Shown: positions 34,371 through 47,000 of the stretch, one piece after another
How the letters are laid out: the number at the start of each line of letters is the position of its first letter
How positions within the stretch are numbered: position 1 is the first letter of the stretch
Origin: Monarcha castaneiventris obscurior
Taxonomy: Eukaryota; Chordata; Aves; Passeriformes; Monarchidae
Length of the DNA stretch: 64,000 nt
NCBI GenBank assembly: GCA_026261815.1
Contig: JAMPIT010000300.1
Span: forward strand, 2,022,501-2,086,500
Direction: 5' to 3'
Notes under the pieces: model-generated
The model's input: only the letters and a program-made list of their open reading frames with translations
Databases searched by the model: none
What the model was told of the DNA's origin: nothing
Position numbers and translations under genes: made by a program

Positions 34371-36507
34371 CATCGGGCTGGCACGGCACGGGGAGGGGGC
34401 TGGCACGGAGCCCAGCCAGAGCCATCCAGGTCTGGGTGGGACTGAAGGGTCCATCCGTGCAGCCCCAGCACCCTGGGGTGGCCCTCAGCAGGGACAGAAG
34501 TGGCCACGGCAGGACAGGACGGGGATGTCAGGCTTTGCACCACCACGTGAGCGTGTGTGGGCACGGGGCAGCTTCCACCGGACAACGGGAAGTTGGTCTA
34601 GACAGGCCCTGCCGTGGGAATACGCTGACAAATGAGGGATTTTCCACCCCCTCCTCGCCCTCACGCTCCGAGGCTGCCGGTGGCTGCTGGGCTCCGTCCC
34701 CAGCTGGGTTTGAGCCTGATCTCTGCAAGGTCAGTGCAAATGGGGGCGTCACTGCGGCTTGTGGGGTCCCTCTGACCCAGCCTGACACCCCGGGTCCCCC
34801 TGACAGCGCGGTCCCCCTGCAGAGCTGTGAGCGCTGCTGCCCCGGGGGTGCTTCCCCCACACCTGGAGCCCTCAGGCACGGAAGTTTGCTGTGCCCCTTA
34901 GGCACCCTGTTAGGTCACGGATGTCCCCTGTGCTGCCGGGGGGGGACATCACACACACAGAGCTGGGCAGGGGGCAGCAGGTCCTGGCTGCCGGGACAGC
35001 CGGATCCCGGCGTTTGCAGCTGCGCTGGCTGCACAGAAGCCGCCTCCGCCAGGAAAATGTGGAAAACAAGGACAGGGGAATGTGCAGCTCCCACCTGGCG
35101 GCACGCAGTGAGGGGAGCTCCCTCTCCCCACGCTGCTCCCACCTCTGCCGGCAGACGTGGCACCTGCGGCAGGGATTATTTTACCGGGGAAAAGGCACAT
35201 TCCAGCCCCAAATCGCCCCAAAACCACTCTGGCAGAGCTGGGAACCGTGGAAAATGACCCCTAGGTGCTGCCCTGATGGGGCAGAGCCCACTGGCACCCC
35301 GAGCCCGCAGGGTGCTGGGGTGAGGACCCAGCCTCAGCCCTGCGGGAAGGAGCCTCATCCCTCCGCATTCCCGATGTTTCTCCGCAGGATCCAGGCTGCG
35401 GCTCTGCCGGGGGGTTATTTTTAGCCAGCCCTGAGTGGGAGTGAGGAGCTGCTGCCTGAGCACCGAGAGGCCGGCGGGGAGTCCCAGGGAGAGCTGTGCC
35501 GGGCTGGGTGACACCTCAGGCCGGGCTGCGGCCCGAAGTGCCACAGGGAGCGTCCCTGCCGCTGCTCCGTGTCCACCACTGGGCTGTGGGAGAGCTGCTG
35601 GCCCCCAGCATGACCAGGGGGAAACTGGAGGGGTTGGAGGGGCACCGTGGGGTGATTTCTTCGGGAACCATGTGCCACCGCTGGGTTTCCTGTGGCACAA
35701 ACGGGAAAGGGACCCGCCACCGGCATCCCGAGCGAGGGATGGTGCAGGCAGGGTGCGGGGGGCTCGGAGCCCCCCGGGGGCCCTCGCTGGGATTTTGGTG
35801 GCCCAGGACCCGCTGGGGCGAGGGCCAGACACGCGGGGGCTGCGGCCCCGCACGAGAGCCCAGCTGGGCGCTTTTCCTGCCCGGCCCCGAGCGTGGAGAT
35901 TGGAAAGGAAACGGGAAGCTGCTGCTGGACGAGAGATTAGCCCGGAGGCGGTGATGTCAGCCGCTCCTGATGGATGGGGGGCAGCGGGAGCGTGGCACGG
36001 CCCCGTCCTGGCCACACGCCGTGTCAGACGTGCCCCTGCTGGGGCAGGATATGACTCCATCCCTGGATGCCGTGATTTGCGTCTCCTTAGCTCATGGGTA
36101 GGGTTCGGGCAGCTTTTGGCCCCACTACCCAGACCAAGACTCCGATCCCAGCGAGGAGCCCCCCCAGCAGCCTCATGGACCGGCCCTGAGCAGGGCTTTT
36201 GCCTGGAGGTCCAGCAGATTCCCAAAACTCCAGCTTCCCCTTCCCCCCTCCTCCTCCAGCCCCTCCCGGGGGCTCAGCTCTCTGCCGTGCCCAGCGAACC
36301 CTCCAGGCTCAGCCCCAACCCCACATTTCCAGCTGCCCAATGGGATATTTCCTCTCTAGGGATGAGCCTTGAGTGTCCCTCACTGTGTCTTGCTCCCCAG
36401 AGATTCTCCCACCATCACCCCACACATCCCCCAGCATGAGCCTGTGCGGGTGGGGCTGAAGGTAAAGGAAAAACTGCCCCAGGGGACAGCAAAAGCTGAT
36501 GGAAGGG
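34371..36507. other. Intergenic DNA between the STARD10-like gene and ARAP3, left part; no gene seen
   Basis: GC-rich with CpG-dense stretches (about 35780-36010). Long frames here on either strand are Gly/Pro/Arg/Ser-rich and overlap one another, as expected of GC bias. Confidence 0.4.
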
Positions 36508-36620
36508 GAGGGATGGATCGATGGATGGATCGATGGATGGATCGATGGAAGGAGAGAGGAAAGGAGGGAGGGAGAAAGAGAAGGAGGGAGGGAAGGAAAA
36601 TGGATGGATGGACGGACAGA
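36508..36620. repeat. (GGAT/CGAT)n and (GGGA)n microsatellite cluster
   Basis: Interrupted ggatggatcgat units are followed by purine-rich ggaggg/aaag repeats and another short ggat run. The strand is almost all purine plus T. Confidence 0.9.
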
Positions 36621-37444
36621 GGGACACAGGAATCTTGAGGGACAGTGCCATCCTGGGGACTGTCCAGGAAAGGGAAGGACCACACAGGCCTTCGTGCTGC
36701 AAGGATCCAACCTTCACTGCGATGTTTGCTTCCTCCAGCCCCTGCCAGCACCTCCTCAAAGCCCAGTCCAGCCCCGGGGGGTTTTCTGATCCTGCCCATC
36801 TGCCTCCTCCAGGGAGCAGGCACGACCTTCCTGCTCTGGGACCACAGCAGGCCAGGGCTCTGTGCCTGTGCTCAAGGATGCTGCTATCTAAATATAAACA
36901 TTGATCCCATCAGCAGGCTGGCAAACACTGACATCGGGCAGAGGCTCTGAAACCTGCTCTGCAAAACATGGGCTGATAGGAATCCCTCGGGAAGCACCCT
37001 GTCCCTGTGCCCAGCCCCAGTGCCCTGCTGTGCCCCGCTCCCCTCCCTGTGCCAGCTCTGGGGGTCCGGGGTGGTGCCGTGGCTGGGGGTGCCTCGAGCT
37101 GGCCTGGATGGGTTCTGGGAAGGAGCAGTCCCCCTTGGGAACCAGGGGCTGGGGCTCAGCAGAGGTGCTTGAGTGGGGGGTTCCCCCCTGCCAAGGGAAT
37201 GGAGTCCCAAACCCTCCCTGAGGGGAGGGAGAAGGGAGCAGTGGAGATTTTCTGCCCCAAACTGCGCTGTCAGCAGCAGTCAGGGTGTGGGCTGTGGGAG
37301 CTAGACCGTGTCCTTGGTCACACCAAGCCTGCCAGGACGGTGACTTGCCACCCTAAGGATGGCCCAGGGACAACATTTCCCTCCTCTGCATGCCATCCCT
37401 GCCCTCCTGGCAGCAGGGGGGAGCACTGCCCCCAGCAGCAAGTT

Positions 37445-37990
37445 CTGAGGGGTCTCAAAAGCACTGCCAGCAGGTCACGGAGGGATCCTGCCCCTCTGCC
37501 CAGCCCCGGGGGCATCTCTGGAGTGCTGTGTCCAGCTCTGGATCCTCTGCACAGCAGGGCCAGGGAGCTCCTGGAGCGGGGCTGGCAGGGGCTGCGCAGC
37601 TGAGGAAGGGCCTGGAGCATCTCCGTGCCCAGGAAAGGCTGAGGGAGCTGGGGCTGCTCAGCCTCAGAGGAGCCCCAGCTGAGAGGGGCCCTCAGCCCTG
37701 GCTGTCCCTGGCTGCAGGGAGGGCTCAGGGCAGGGCCCAGGCTCTGCTCCGGGGCCCAGCAGTGGCACAGAGGAACGGGCAGGGCCTGAGCCCAGCAATT
37801 CCCTGCACAGGAGGCACAACTCCTGCCCTGGGCAGTGCCCAGCCCTGAACAGACTGTGCAGAGAGTGGGTAGAGTCTCCTCCCTGGGGATATTCCAGAAG
37901 CTTCCAGACACCATCCTGTGCCCATGCTCTGTCTGAGCAGGGAGTTTGGACCAGAGGAGCCACTGTGGATCCTTCCAGCCTGGCCCTGCT
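37445..37990 (+). mobile_element. CR1-type LINE fragment, different subfamily
   Basis: It contains CR1 phrases gtgctgtgtccagctctgga, agggcctggagcatctccgt, aaaggctgagggagctgggg and ctgctcagcctcagaggag, then a divergent 3' end (ggatccttccagcctggccc, gggattctgtctgtgg). Confidence 0.8.
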
Positions 37991-40299
37991 TGGGATTCTG
38001 TCTGTGGAGATGCTGCAGGGCACCAGACTGCGCCTCACTGCAACACCTGCAGCACAGCAGGACGGAGGTGGTGACACATCATTTGTGCTCTGTCACCACA
38101 GACCTCAGCAGCCTTCCCAGGAACAGCAGTGCCAAACAGCTTCCTCTAAGAGGCAGAGGGATGGCACAGCCTGCCCTGCAGGGCCACAGGGTCCCTGCAC
38201 ATGCTGAGGGTCCCTGGGCACCCTGTCTCCACACCCCACCCACAAGTGGGTCCATGGGGCCACCCATGTTGTCCCCAGCCCGGGGGATGTGTCAATCCCT
38301 GCTGGAGGGGCTGGTGGGGAAAGGGGATGAAGGTAAAACCTTGCCAAACTCATACTGAATTGTGCTTCTGCTTTGCAGGAGCAGCCTGTGGTGAGGAGAA
38401 CCTGCCTTTCCCCACTGAGCCGCACGCAGAGCTTTGTACAGGGCGGCCCTCCCACAGCACCCCCACGATGGCTTTTGGGGGCACTGTTGGGGTGGGGAAG
38501 GACCTGCTTGGGTCAGAACGAGGGTGTCCTCAGCTCTGGGCCTTCGCAGGGCAGAGAGAGGTTATCAGCCACAGCATCAGGAGCGAGATATCAGCCTTTG
38601 GCTGTTACCAGCCTTGAGGTTGGGTAACAGCTGAGCCGGGCCAACCGCCAGCCCTGCTGGGGCTCTCACAAGGAGTGTTGTGCTAAAAGCAGCTGGGGCA
38701 GTCCGTGGGGAAAGCTTGGGCTCCTTGCAGGAGAGAATCCCTCTGGACATCCCCTTTCCACACCAGCCCCTGCTGTCATCCTGCCCCTCAGCTCCCTCCA
38801 CATCCCCCTGCCCATGGGGCACCAGAAGTGGGATGAGGTGCTGCATTCCCACATCCCCACAGCACAAAGGTTTTGGTGTTCCCAAAATTTCACCCATCCA
38901 GTGCCAGCCCTCCCAAGTCCCCTCAGCAGCATGAATATTTTAGCCAGTTTTCCCCAGTTCAGCCCCAGCTCCTGCACCCCGACCAGTCCCGTGCCATGGT
39001 GGATACTGGGAATGTCTCCTGTTTCCTCCAGCCAGGGGCACAACCAGTGGCAGGCACCCTTCAAACACCTCCCTCAGCAGAAGATCCTTGGAGTGTGGGT
39101 CTCGGGGAAGCCTGGTCCCCACCGGCAGTGAGTGTCCGAGCTCGTGGTGGGGAGATGGGAAGGCAGGAGAAGGAGGATGAGGGGTGAGGGGGAGGAAGGC
39201 AGAGCCCGGCTGAGGGACAGGACACAGCACAGCCGGGACAGCGTCACGCCTGGGAAGGGACAGGACAGAGGGTGGGACAGGGATGGGGACCAGAGGGTTG
39301 GCCTGGAGGAGGGACCGGCAGTGGGAGGCGCAGGCTGGGTGCTGCGGGGCCCTCAGCAGTTCCTGCACGGGACTGCCTTGGCATCACCCTGGAGCCCAGC
39401 GCGGGGTGGCTCCGGAGCCCACGGGGCGCTGCCACCGCGCTGCTCCGCCAGAGCCGGCCCCGGGGGGCTGCGGACGGCCAGAGGTGAGGGACAGCCGCGA
39501 GGGTGGCGGGAGATGGACGGGACAGATTTGGGAACGGTGGGGAAGGGCGAGGAGCGGGACAGCCCACAGTCACTGTGCCAGCTGGGCATGGGTTTGTAGG
39601 CACGGGGATGGTGCCCGTGAAGTGCCACTGCCCATGGGCACAGCCGGACTGCCCCAAAGTGCCACACCACAACACGCCCGGCACCACCTCAGAGCCCCCT
39701 GCCCAGGAATGGGGAGGTCTCAGGGGCCAGCTCCTCACTGGAGAAGCCCCAGGCAGGGCAGGCGGAGGGCGAAGCCGGCCGCAGATCCCTTAGGGTGATA
39801 CAGGCAAGAGAAAGGGGGAAATTGCCCCATTTCGGCGGCAGCTGCTGGGCAGAAGTGGGCACAGCCCTTTAACCCTGGGGCACAGACACCCAGCCCACGG
39901 CGCTGTGGGGCATCACTGCCCTGCCCTTTGTGCGGGTCCTACATCAGCCCCACAGCCGCCCTGTCCCCCTGCCCTGCTCCCCATGTCCCGGCCCCTGCCC
40001 TGACTGTCCCTCCTCCTCGCTGACAGCGTCCCCCACGTGCTCGCGGGGACACCACAGCCTCCCCGGGCACTCCACCAGGGCACCCACGCACCCCTCGCCT
40101 GGGCAGGCGGGGCTGGGGAGCAGGGACATGCCCGTGCTGGGCACGGGGCTCAGTCCCGCTGTTCCCGGCCGGGTTCGGGACGCGGCTCCTGCGGGAGGGG
40201 GCAGGGGATGCGTGGGAGCGTGCAGGCAGCAGGAAGGAAGCCTGCGCCGAACAATAGAGGGAAATGGAGGAACTGGAAAAAGACCCGGTGGCAGCACAG
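37991..40299. other. Intergenic DNA upstream of the ARAP3 promoter; no gene seen
   Basis: Unique sequence, fairly GC-rich from 39150 on. No exon, tRNA or further repeat family could be supported. Confidence 0.4.
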
Positions 40300-40889
40300 T
40301 CAGCACAGATGGTTTAGTGCGGAGCTGCGTGATTCATGGGAAAAAGGCCCTCAGCAGGCTCCGTCCCGCGGCCGCGCCGGGCTGGGGCTCCCTGGCGGCG
40401 CAGGAGCCGGGCCGTGCCCCTGTGCCCGTGTGCGGTGCTGGCACTGCGGGGTCCGGCCCGGCCGGCGCTGGGTGGGTGGGAGGCTGTCCCCCCTCTGCCT
40501 GCCCGTGAGTCATGCTGACCTCTCCCATGCCCTCGCCAGCAGTGAGAGAGAGAGATTATGGTCTGGCCCTTCCGGCCGCTGAGCCCTCCCCGAGCCGGCC
40601 GGCACAGGAGCTCATCCCCTGGGAGGGGCCCCGCTGCTCCCCCCGTTATCTGCCCGGGACACCCCCGCGGCTGCGCCGGCTCCGGCCCCGCGGAGCGTCC
40701 AAGCCCTCGGCATCTGCATCTGCCCGAGCGCCCGCTCCCCCGTGAGCCCCCGCACGCTCAGCTCCTGCCCGGGCTCTGCTCACGGCCCCGCCGACAAAGC
40801 GGGGCCAGGATCCGGCTGCGGCAGCCCCGGGGAGTGGTGGAGAGGCTGGGGCTGAGGAACAACAGGATGCCGGCTCCTGGAGCTGGGAG
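40300..40889 (+). promoter_or_regulatory. ARAP3: ARAP3 promoter region and probable noncoding first exon
   Basis: This is a CpG-rich block. Visible motifs are an AP-1 consensus TGAGTCA at 40506-40512, ETS-type ttccgg near 40568 and a GATA-type ttatct near 40647. ETS and GATA sites would fit endothelial and blood-cell expression. The region ends at a strong splice donor (gggag/gtgagc, exon end 40889), which can join the acceptor at 41038-41039. The transcription start itself is not resolved. Confidence 0.45.
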
Positions 40890-41039
40890 GTGAGCGGCTC
40901 TGGGGACAGCAGCGAGGTGAGGGCACCTCTGGGACATCCCGCGCTCCCACCCGCGGGATCCGCGCCCTTCACGGCAGCCGAACCCACCCCCTTTCCCTTC
41001 CTGCCGCCTCCTCAGCCCCTCTCTCCCCTCCTTGCACAG

Positions 41040-41051
41040 ATGATGGGCTGA
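41040..41051 (+). other. Minimal upstream ORF in the ARAP3 leader
   Basis: The exon that carries the ARAP3 start begins at 41040 with ATG ATG GGC TGA, a two- to three-codon uORF that ends 28 bases before the real start at 41080 (context agggccATGa). It is only relevant if this exon is spliced or transcribed as proposed. Confidence 0.4.
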
Positions 41052-41079
41052 GCATCCGTCCCAGAGGCACCGCAGGGCC

Positions 41080-44000
41080 ATGAGCTCCCCGTGCGGCCCT
41101 GACTCGGATATTGCAGACTGGCTGGCCACCATCCACCTGGAGAGGTACCGGGATGTCTTCAAGCAGCACGGCTACCACGTGGCCGGAGATGCCACCTCGC
41201 TGGACAGCCACCACCTGCAGCAGATCGGCATCACCGCCACCGGGCACCGCAAGAGGATCCTCAACCTGGCGCAGCAGACACGGATGCTGAGCCAGTCCCG
41301 GGGGAGACCTGTAGCAGAAGACACCCATTCCCGAGGCACGGAGGTCCTGGATGCCCCCCAGGAGGGCAAGGATGCCATGAGAGCAGAGCCGGGAGGGACT
41401 AGTGACGCCTTTGGGACACAGCCGCTTGTCACCGTGCCCAGCCGGGCACCGCCCGGAGAGAAGGACCCTGCTCCTCCCGCCGTGAAGCCGGTTCCCAAGC
41501 CGAGGACGGTTTTCCCTCGCTCGAAGCCAGAGCAGGGATCAGTGCCCGTGCCCCCGGCGCGCCCCACGGTGCCAGCACACGGCCCGGGCAGTGACAGGGC
41601 ACCAGCAGCCTTTGTGGTACTCGAGGGGTTCGTGCCAGGGGAGAGCTCCACGGATTCGGAGAGCCCGGAGCCCGGAACCCAGGCTGATCCAGGGGCAGCC
41701 GCGGCCATGGGTGCGATAGCGTCCCGGCTGAGAGGGCGGGACAGCGCTCGGGAGGAGACGCGGCCGTCCCCGAGTCACGGACAAACCCCGGAGGCATCGG
41801 AGAAATGCCCCCCGTCCGTCCCGTGTGTCCCCCCTCGGCACAGGCACAGGGGCCCGGCAGCTGAGCCCAGCCCTGGCAGTGCCCCCGAGGGTCCCCCCGC
41901 AGCCGGCCCTGCCCTGCCCGCCCCAGCGCGGAGAGAGCCCCCGCCGTGCCCCCGGGCAGCCGCGCCGCCGGGCTCGGGGCAGGCCCGCCTGGAGATGGTG
42001 TCCAACGTCATCTACGAGGGACTCGAGTGCCCGGCAGCCCCCGCGGAGGAGCCGGCAGGGGAGGATGGGCCCCGGGGCGAGGGTGTCCCGCAGCCCCCGG
42101 CCCTGTCCCCGCAGGAGCAGAGCCAACCGCAGGACAAGCCTGAGTAAGCCGATGCTTTCCCTCAGCCCTGGGAGCGGAGGTGGGGCAGAGCAGGCACAGA
42201 TGAGGATCCGGAGAGCCCCCCACCCCCGGGACCCACCCCAGAGCCTGGCCCTGGCTGCCTCCAGGTGCTGACGAGCCCCTTTCACCACCCTCGCCGTGCC
42301 TTCCCCGAGCTCTGGATACGGCAGCTGGGATCCCTCTGAGATGACGGGATGGCCCTGGACCCCCCGATGGCTCCTTCTGGATGCAGGGAGAGGCTGCTGC
42401 CCTTTCTCTGCCCCTCTGGCAGCAGGGCTGGGGGTCCCCAGCACGGTTAGGGGTGGCTGAGTGAGGCTTCTGGCGCTGGCTCCTGCTGGGAATGAGCTGG
42501 GAGATGGCAGAGGGGAGGAAAGGCTGGGATGGGAAATGCCCTGCAGCCCCAAAAACACAGCCCGGCAGTCCCAGGGCTGGGAAGAGAAGGGAGTGAGGAG
42601 GGCACTGGGAGCAGGGAGGGGATGCTGCACATTCCGGGGGACAAAGCCGGGCTCGGGAGCAGCGTCCAGCAGGCCCCGTCCAGCCCGCCAGGACACCACG
42701 GACTCCCAGTCTAGCCTCAGTGACCCCTCTCGTGTTTTCCTGCAGTCCCGGCTGGCCCGGCGGGGCCCTGCCCCCCATCCCGCAGAGACCCACCGGCAAG
42801 CCAGGTGAGAGCCCCCGGGGCACATCAGGGACCTCCCGTGTCCCCCAGGAAGGGGGAGAGGGAGTCACCCACACACCCCGCCTTTCCTCCGCTCCTGCCC
42901 CTGCTCCCGCCCCGCCCAGGGGCCGGGGTGGCCCATTCCAGGCAGAGCCAAGCCCACAGGTGCCCTGTGTCAGAGGCCCTGGGGTTGGGGTGCGCTGTGC
43001 TGGGCTCGGGGGGTCCTGGCTGCTCTCTCACTCCCCGCGGGCACCACTGATGCCTTTCCCTCCCCATCTGTGCCCACAGAGGTGAATGATCCGCCCATCA
43101 GCCCCTACAGCGAGACCATCTTCGGCCATATGGCCCCGCCCCGGGAGCCAAAGGTGAGGGGACGCTGTGGGGTGGTGGCTGTGCCCTGCTGTCGCTCTGC
43201 ATCCCACCAGCTGCTGCAAGGCCCGGAGCTGCGGCTGGTGAGGCCGCGGTGCCCAGCAATGCCTGGGAAAGGTTCTTCCCCCAGAGGGTGCTGGGCACTG
43301 CCCAGGCTCCCCAGGGAATGGGCACGGCCCCGAGGCTGCCAGAGCTCCAGGAGCGTTTGGACAGCGCTGCCAGGGATGCCCAGGGTGGGGTTCTTGGGGT
43401 GTCTGTGCAGGGCCAGGAGCTGGACTCGATGTGTCCCTTCCAGCTCAGGAGATTCTGTGGTTCTGTGCTGGGCTGAGGGTCACAGGCTGTGCCCCTGTGC
43501 CATGGGCTGGGCAGCCTGAGGGGGTCTGGGATGGCACAGGGCACAGGGGACAGGGGGCAGGGGACAGGACATGTGACCCTTCTCTCTTCCCAGGGTGTTG
43601 GCATCTCCTCTGAGCAGAGCTATGAGGCTGTGTCCGAGCTGGAGCTGGAGCGAGAAGGCTGCAGGTAGGGATCAGCTCCTCTGGGCCACAGGGGCTGGGC
43701 TGGGTGTCAGTGGACAGGGGACACCCCTGGGGACAGCCTGAGAGGGGATGGGGGTTTATTCCCCACTGCAGAGCTGATCAGGAGTGTCTGGGATGGGGTC
43801 AGCAGTCTCTAGAAGAGCGGACGGGTTCGGAGATGAGACAGAGCTGTGCTGGTGGGTGGCCCTTGGGGGGACCAGTGCTTGGCCAGGGATGTCCTGGGTG
43901 CACAGCTGGGGCAGCACCAGTGGCACTGGGCACCTGTACACCCAGAGGAGCCTGGATTTGGCCTGTGGGAACAGGGAAACACTGTGGGGGATGGGGATTA

Positions 44001-47000
44001 CTCAGAAATTAGATGGTTCCAAGCTCCAGATGAGGGGTTGTGCAATCCCTGAAGGCTCCAGCAGCATCAGATCAGCATCTGCTGCTCAGTCCCTCTGTGC
44101 TGGACAGTGAAGTTGTGAAGGGCACCTTTTAAACGCTTTTGAAATGTACTTTCCATAACTCCTGATAGCATCTCAGAAAGAGGAAGGAAAGCTGCTCTTC
44201 CCATTTCGGATGGGGAGGGTTCCTTTTCCTGTGTTGCTTAGAGAGGAGGAGGTGAGCTGCAGCTCTGTGGCCTTCAGCTGTGGCCGTGGCCTTGCTGGCC
44301 ACTGCATGCCCGGCCTTGCTGGCCCTGCCTTTCTGCCCCGGTGTGGGTCCAGTCCCTGTCCTGCTCCGGGTGTGTGGCACCATGGTGGCACCTGAGCCAG
44401 TGGCACAGATCACAGCCATGGCTGGGGAACTGCAGGTACCTGTAAACAGAAACGCTGCAATCTCCTGCAGAGCCTCTGAATCAGGTCAGAGAGGAGCTGG
44501 GCACTGACCTTGGGTCACAGCCTGCATCCAGAGCTGGGATCCTGAGCAGCCCAAGGGAATTGGCCAGGCACTTGCAGCTGTGGGATTTTGCAGCCTGGCC
44601 TTGCTGAGAAGAGCAGGACGGGACCATCAGCAGTGTCAGGGACAGCAGCTCACTGGTTTTTTCTCCCAGCACAAGCACTAATGTGTTCAGGGTGTGGAGA
44701 GTGGAACAGGAGACAGAAAAGCCTCCAAAGACCTTTTGCACTGTGCTCACAGACTCCATCCAGCTGCTCCAGCGCTTTCCTCCCACACCCAGCCCCACTT
44801 GTCCCACCACGATTCCCTGGAGCAGAACAGCAGGATCCTGCTCAGCTGCTGAGGGGCTGCTGGCCAGCCCTGGCCCCAGCCCTGCTCCCTCTGTGCAACC
44901 TCCTGATCCTCCCCTGCAGCACTGGTGTTTCTCCAGCTCATCCTTGTGGCCCTGGGAATGACCAGGCATCTGCTGCAGCTCGCCAATCCACTTGTCATGG
45001 GAAATATTTCCCAGTCCCAAACTTCAGAGAGGCCCTTCTGCCCCTTTTCCTTCCTGTGGGAACTCCTCTTGCCCTGCTCTGGGGGAGCTCTGTCTGCCCT
45101 ACGCTGCTCCCTGGCTTGGGGTGTGGGCAGTGTCAGTGTGAGGGGTGGGCAGAGCAGCCTCACCAGCAAGAAAATATCCTCCAAAAGAGGAAGAGGAATG
45201 CAAAATTCCCTGAAAACTGGGAGCTGGGTCTTCGAGGGTGCAGCAGCAGCGCAGGGTGGGATTTACCTGCACCTTGGTCCATGCTGGTGATGCTCAGCCC
45301 CCTGAAATGCTGGTGCCCTGCTCCAGCCATGGGTCTCAGCAGGACAGGGAGGTGGCACAGCGGTGCCCGTGCCACCCCAGGAGCTCAGGGGACTGGGTCA
45401 GACTCCCCAGGCACTGTCCCTGTCACATGCTCGGTGCCCTCCAGCTCTTTATGCTTTCATTGACCGTAAGTCACAGCTCAGGAAGGGGCTGTCATGGATT
45501 TTTTCCCGTTTTCCTCTTGCCCTGACCCATTCCGTGGGTCTGCCTCCCACTCAACCCTGGCACTCAGGGCTACTGCCTGCCTGTGACTCACAGAGTCCTC
45601 CAGCCACACCATTCCCTGTCCAGTCCCTCCTGAAGCATCTGGAGACCAGGCTGGGACTCTGGCCAGATGAGTCACCCAGCCAAGGCTCTGCTGTGCAAAT
45701 TAAACAGCGATTTTCCTTGTGCTCTGAGCCTCGCAGCCACTCAAGGCCACTTCTTGTCTTTCCTGGAGCCAACAAGGTCTTTTCCCTCTCCATCCCCTCC
45801 TCGGCCCCCTCCACCACCCCATTTCTCTGGAGCTGGGGTGGCTCCAGCCCAGCATTTCCCAGGCAGATTTAGGGCTCGCTCCTGTGCACAGGGATCAGGG
45901 ACATCTGATGTCCGATGGCCTCAGAAGGTGCCTGTCCAGGGCCTGTCCTAGGATGAGGCAGTGCCCAAAACCAGGAGTTGGGAGAATTTATCAGGGGAGG
46001 TGTTTGGGGTCCTCCTCCTGGTCCTGAAGCTTCTCATGGATTTACACTGGGGCAGTTTCTCACGTTCTGTGGGTTTCTTCTCCAAAAATGTCTCCATCTC
46101 CAAGGAGGATCCCTGCAGCTCAGCCGCTCCTTTCCCACGTGGGTCTGCACCTTGCTCCTGCTGGCTCTGATGTTACCCAGCTCCTGCAGCTGCAGAAGGG
46201 GTGGCCTGGAGATTCCTCATGAGCCTGCCCCCATCACTCACCCTGTCCCCTGGAGGTGCCCACTTTGCTCAGGTGCTCCTCAGACAGAAGCTGGGACAGG
46301 TCTTGGATCATCCTTGTTGCCTTTCTTGGAGCCTTCTCTTCCCCCTGGCGCTGGATTCCACTGTGGAATGTGGCATGGAAGCTCTCCTGTGAGTGCTGGG
46401 GTGTCCCAGCTGCCACCTCTGTCTTCCTGCCCATCACTGCTGCACCTGGGCAGGTCCCCTGTGAGCTCCTGGGCTTGTCAGACATTTTCCAGCACATTTC
46501 CTTTCCAGGGAAACAAAAGTGCCTGGCTGAGAGGGCTGATGGGAAGGGGCAGGCTGTTTATTTTTACAATTTCCTTTTATTGTTGTGGCTGGAGAGCCTC
46601 AGCAGGCCTGGCTGGGGGTTTAGCATTGCTTCCCAAGGAAAGGAGATGGATGCAGGACCTCCACTGGCCTCACATTTTGGCTGGACACAAGAGCAGGCAC
46701 AAAGGTGTCGTGTCAGAAGGAGCTTCACAGTGCTGGGAATGCTGGAGGGGCAGAGGGAGAGGTCAGGCTGAGAGCCCTGATGAGAGGAGGCTGAGGTGGG
46801 TGTGGAGCAGGGAGCAGGTCATGAGAGTGGGGAAGCTGCCTGGCTGCCTTTTGCTGCCTGTGAAGAGGGGAAGGAGGTGATGCCAGGGGTTTGGAGATGT
46901 GTTGGTGACATTCCCTAAAGCAGGGAAGTCCCCGCCCCTTTGTGCCATCACGCAGGACTGGCTGAGCCTCGGGCTGCTGGTGGCCACGGGGCTCCTGAGC

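Noticed and set aside
33254..34585. 443-codon minus-strand frame
   Set aside because: Antisense to the last STARD10-like exon and its 3' UTR.
41539..42825. 428-codon minus-strand frame
   Set aside because: Antisense shadow of the GC-rich ARAP3 first coding exon.
44588..46880. Frames of 291 and 300 codons in the large ARAP3 intron
   Set aside because: No domain, no splice-coherent structure; open by chance in C-rich sequence.
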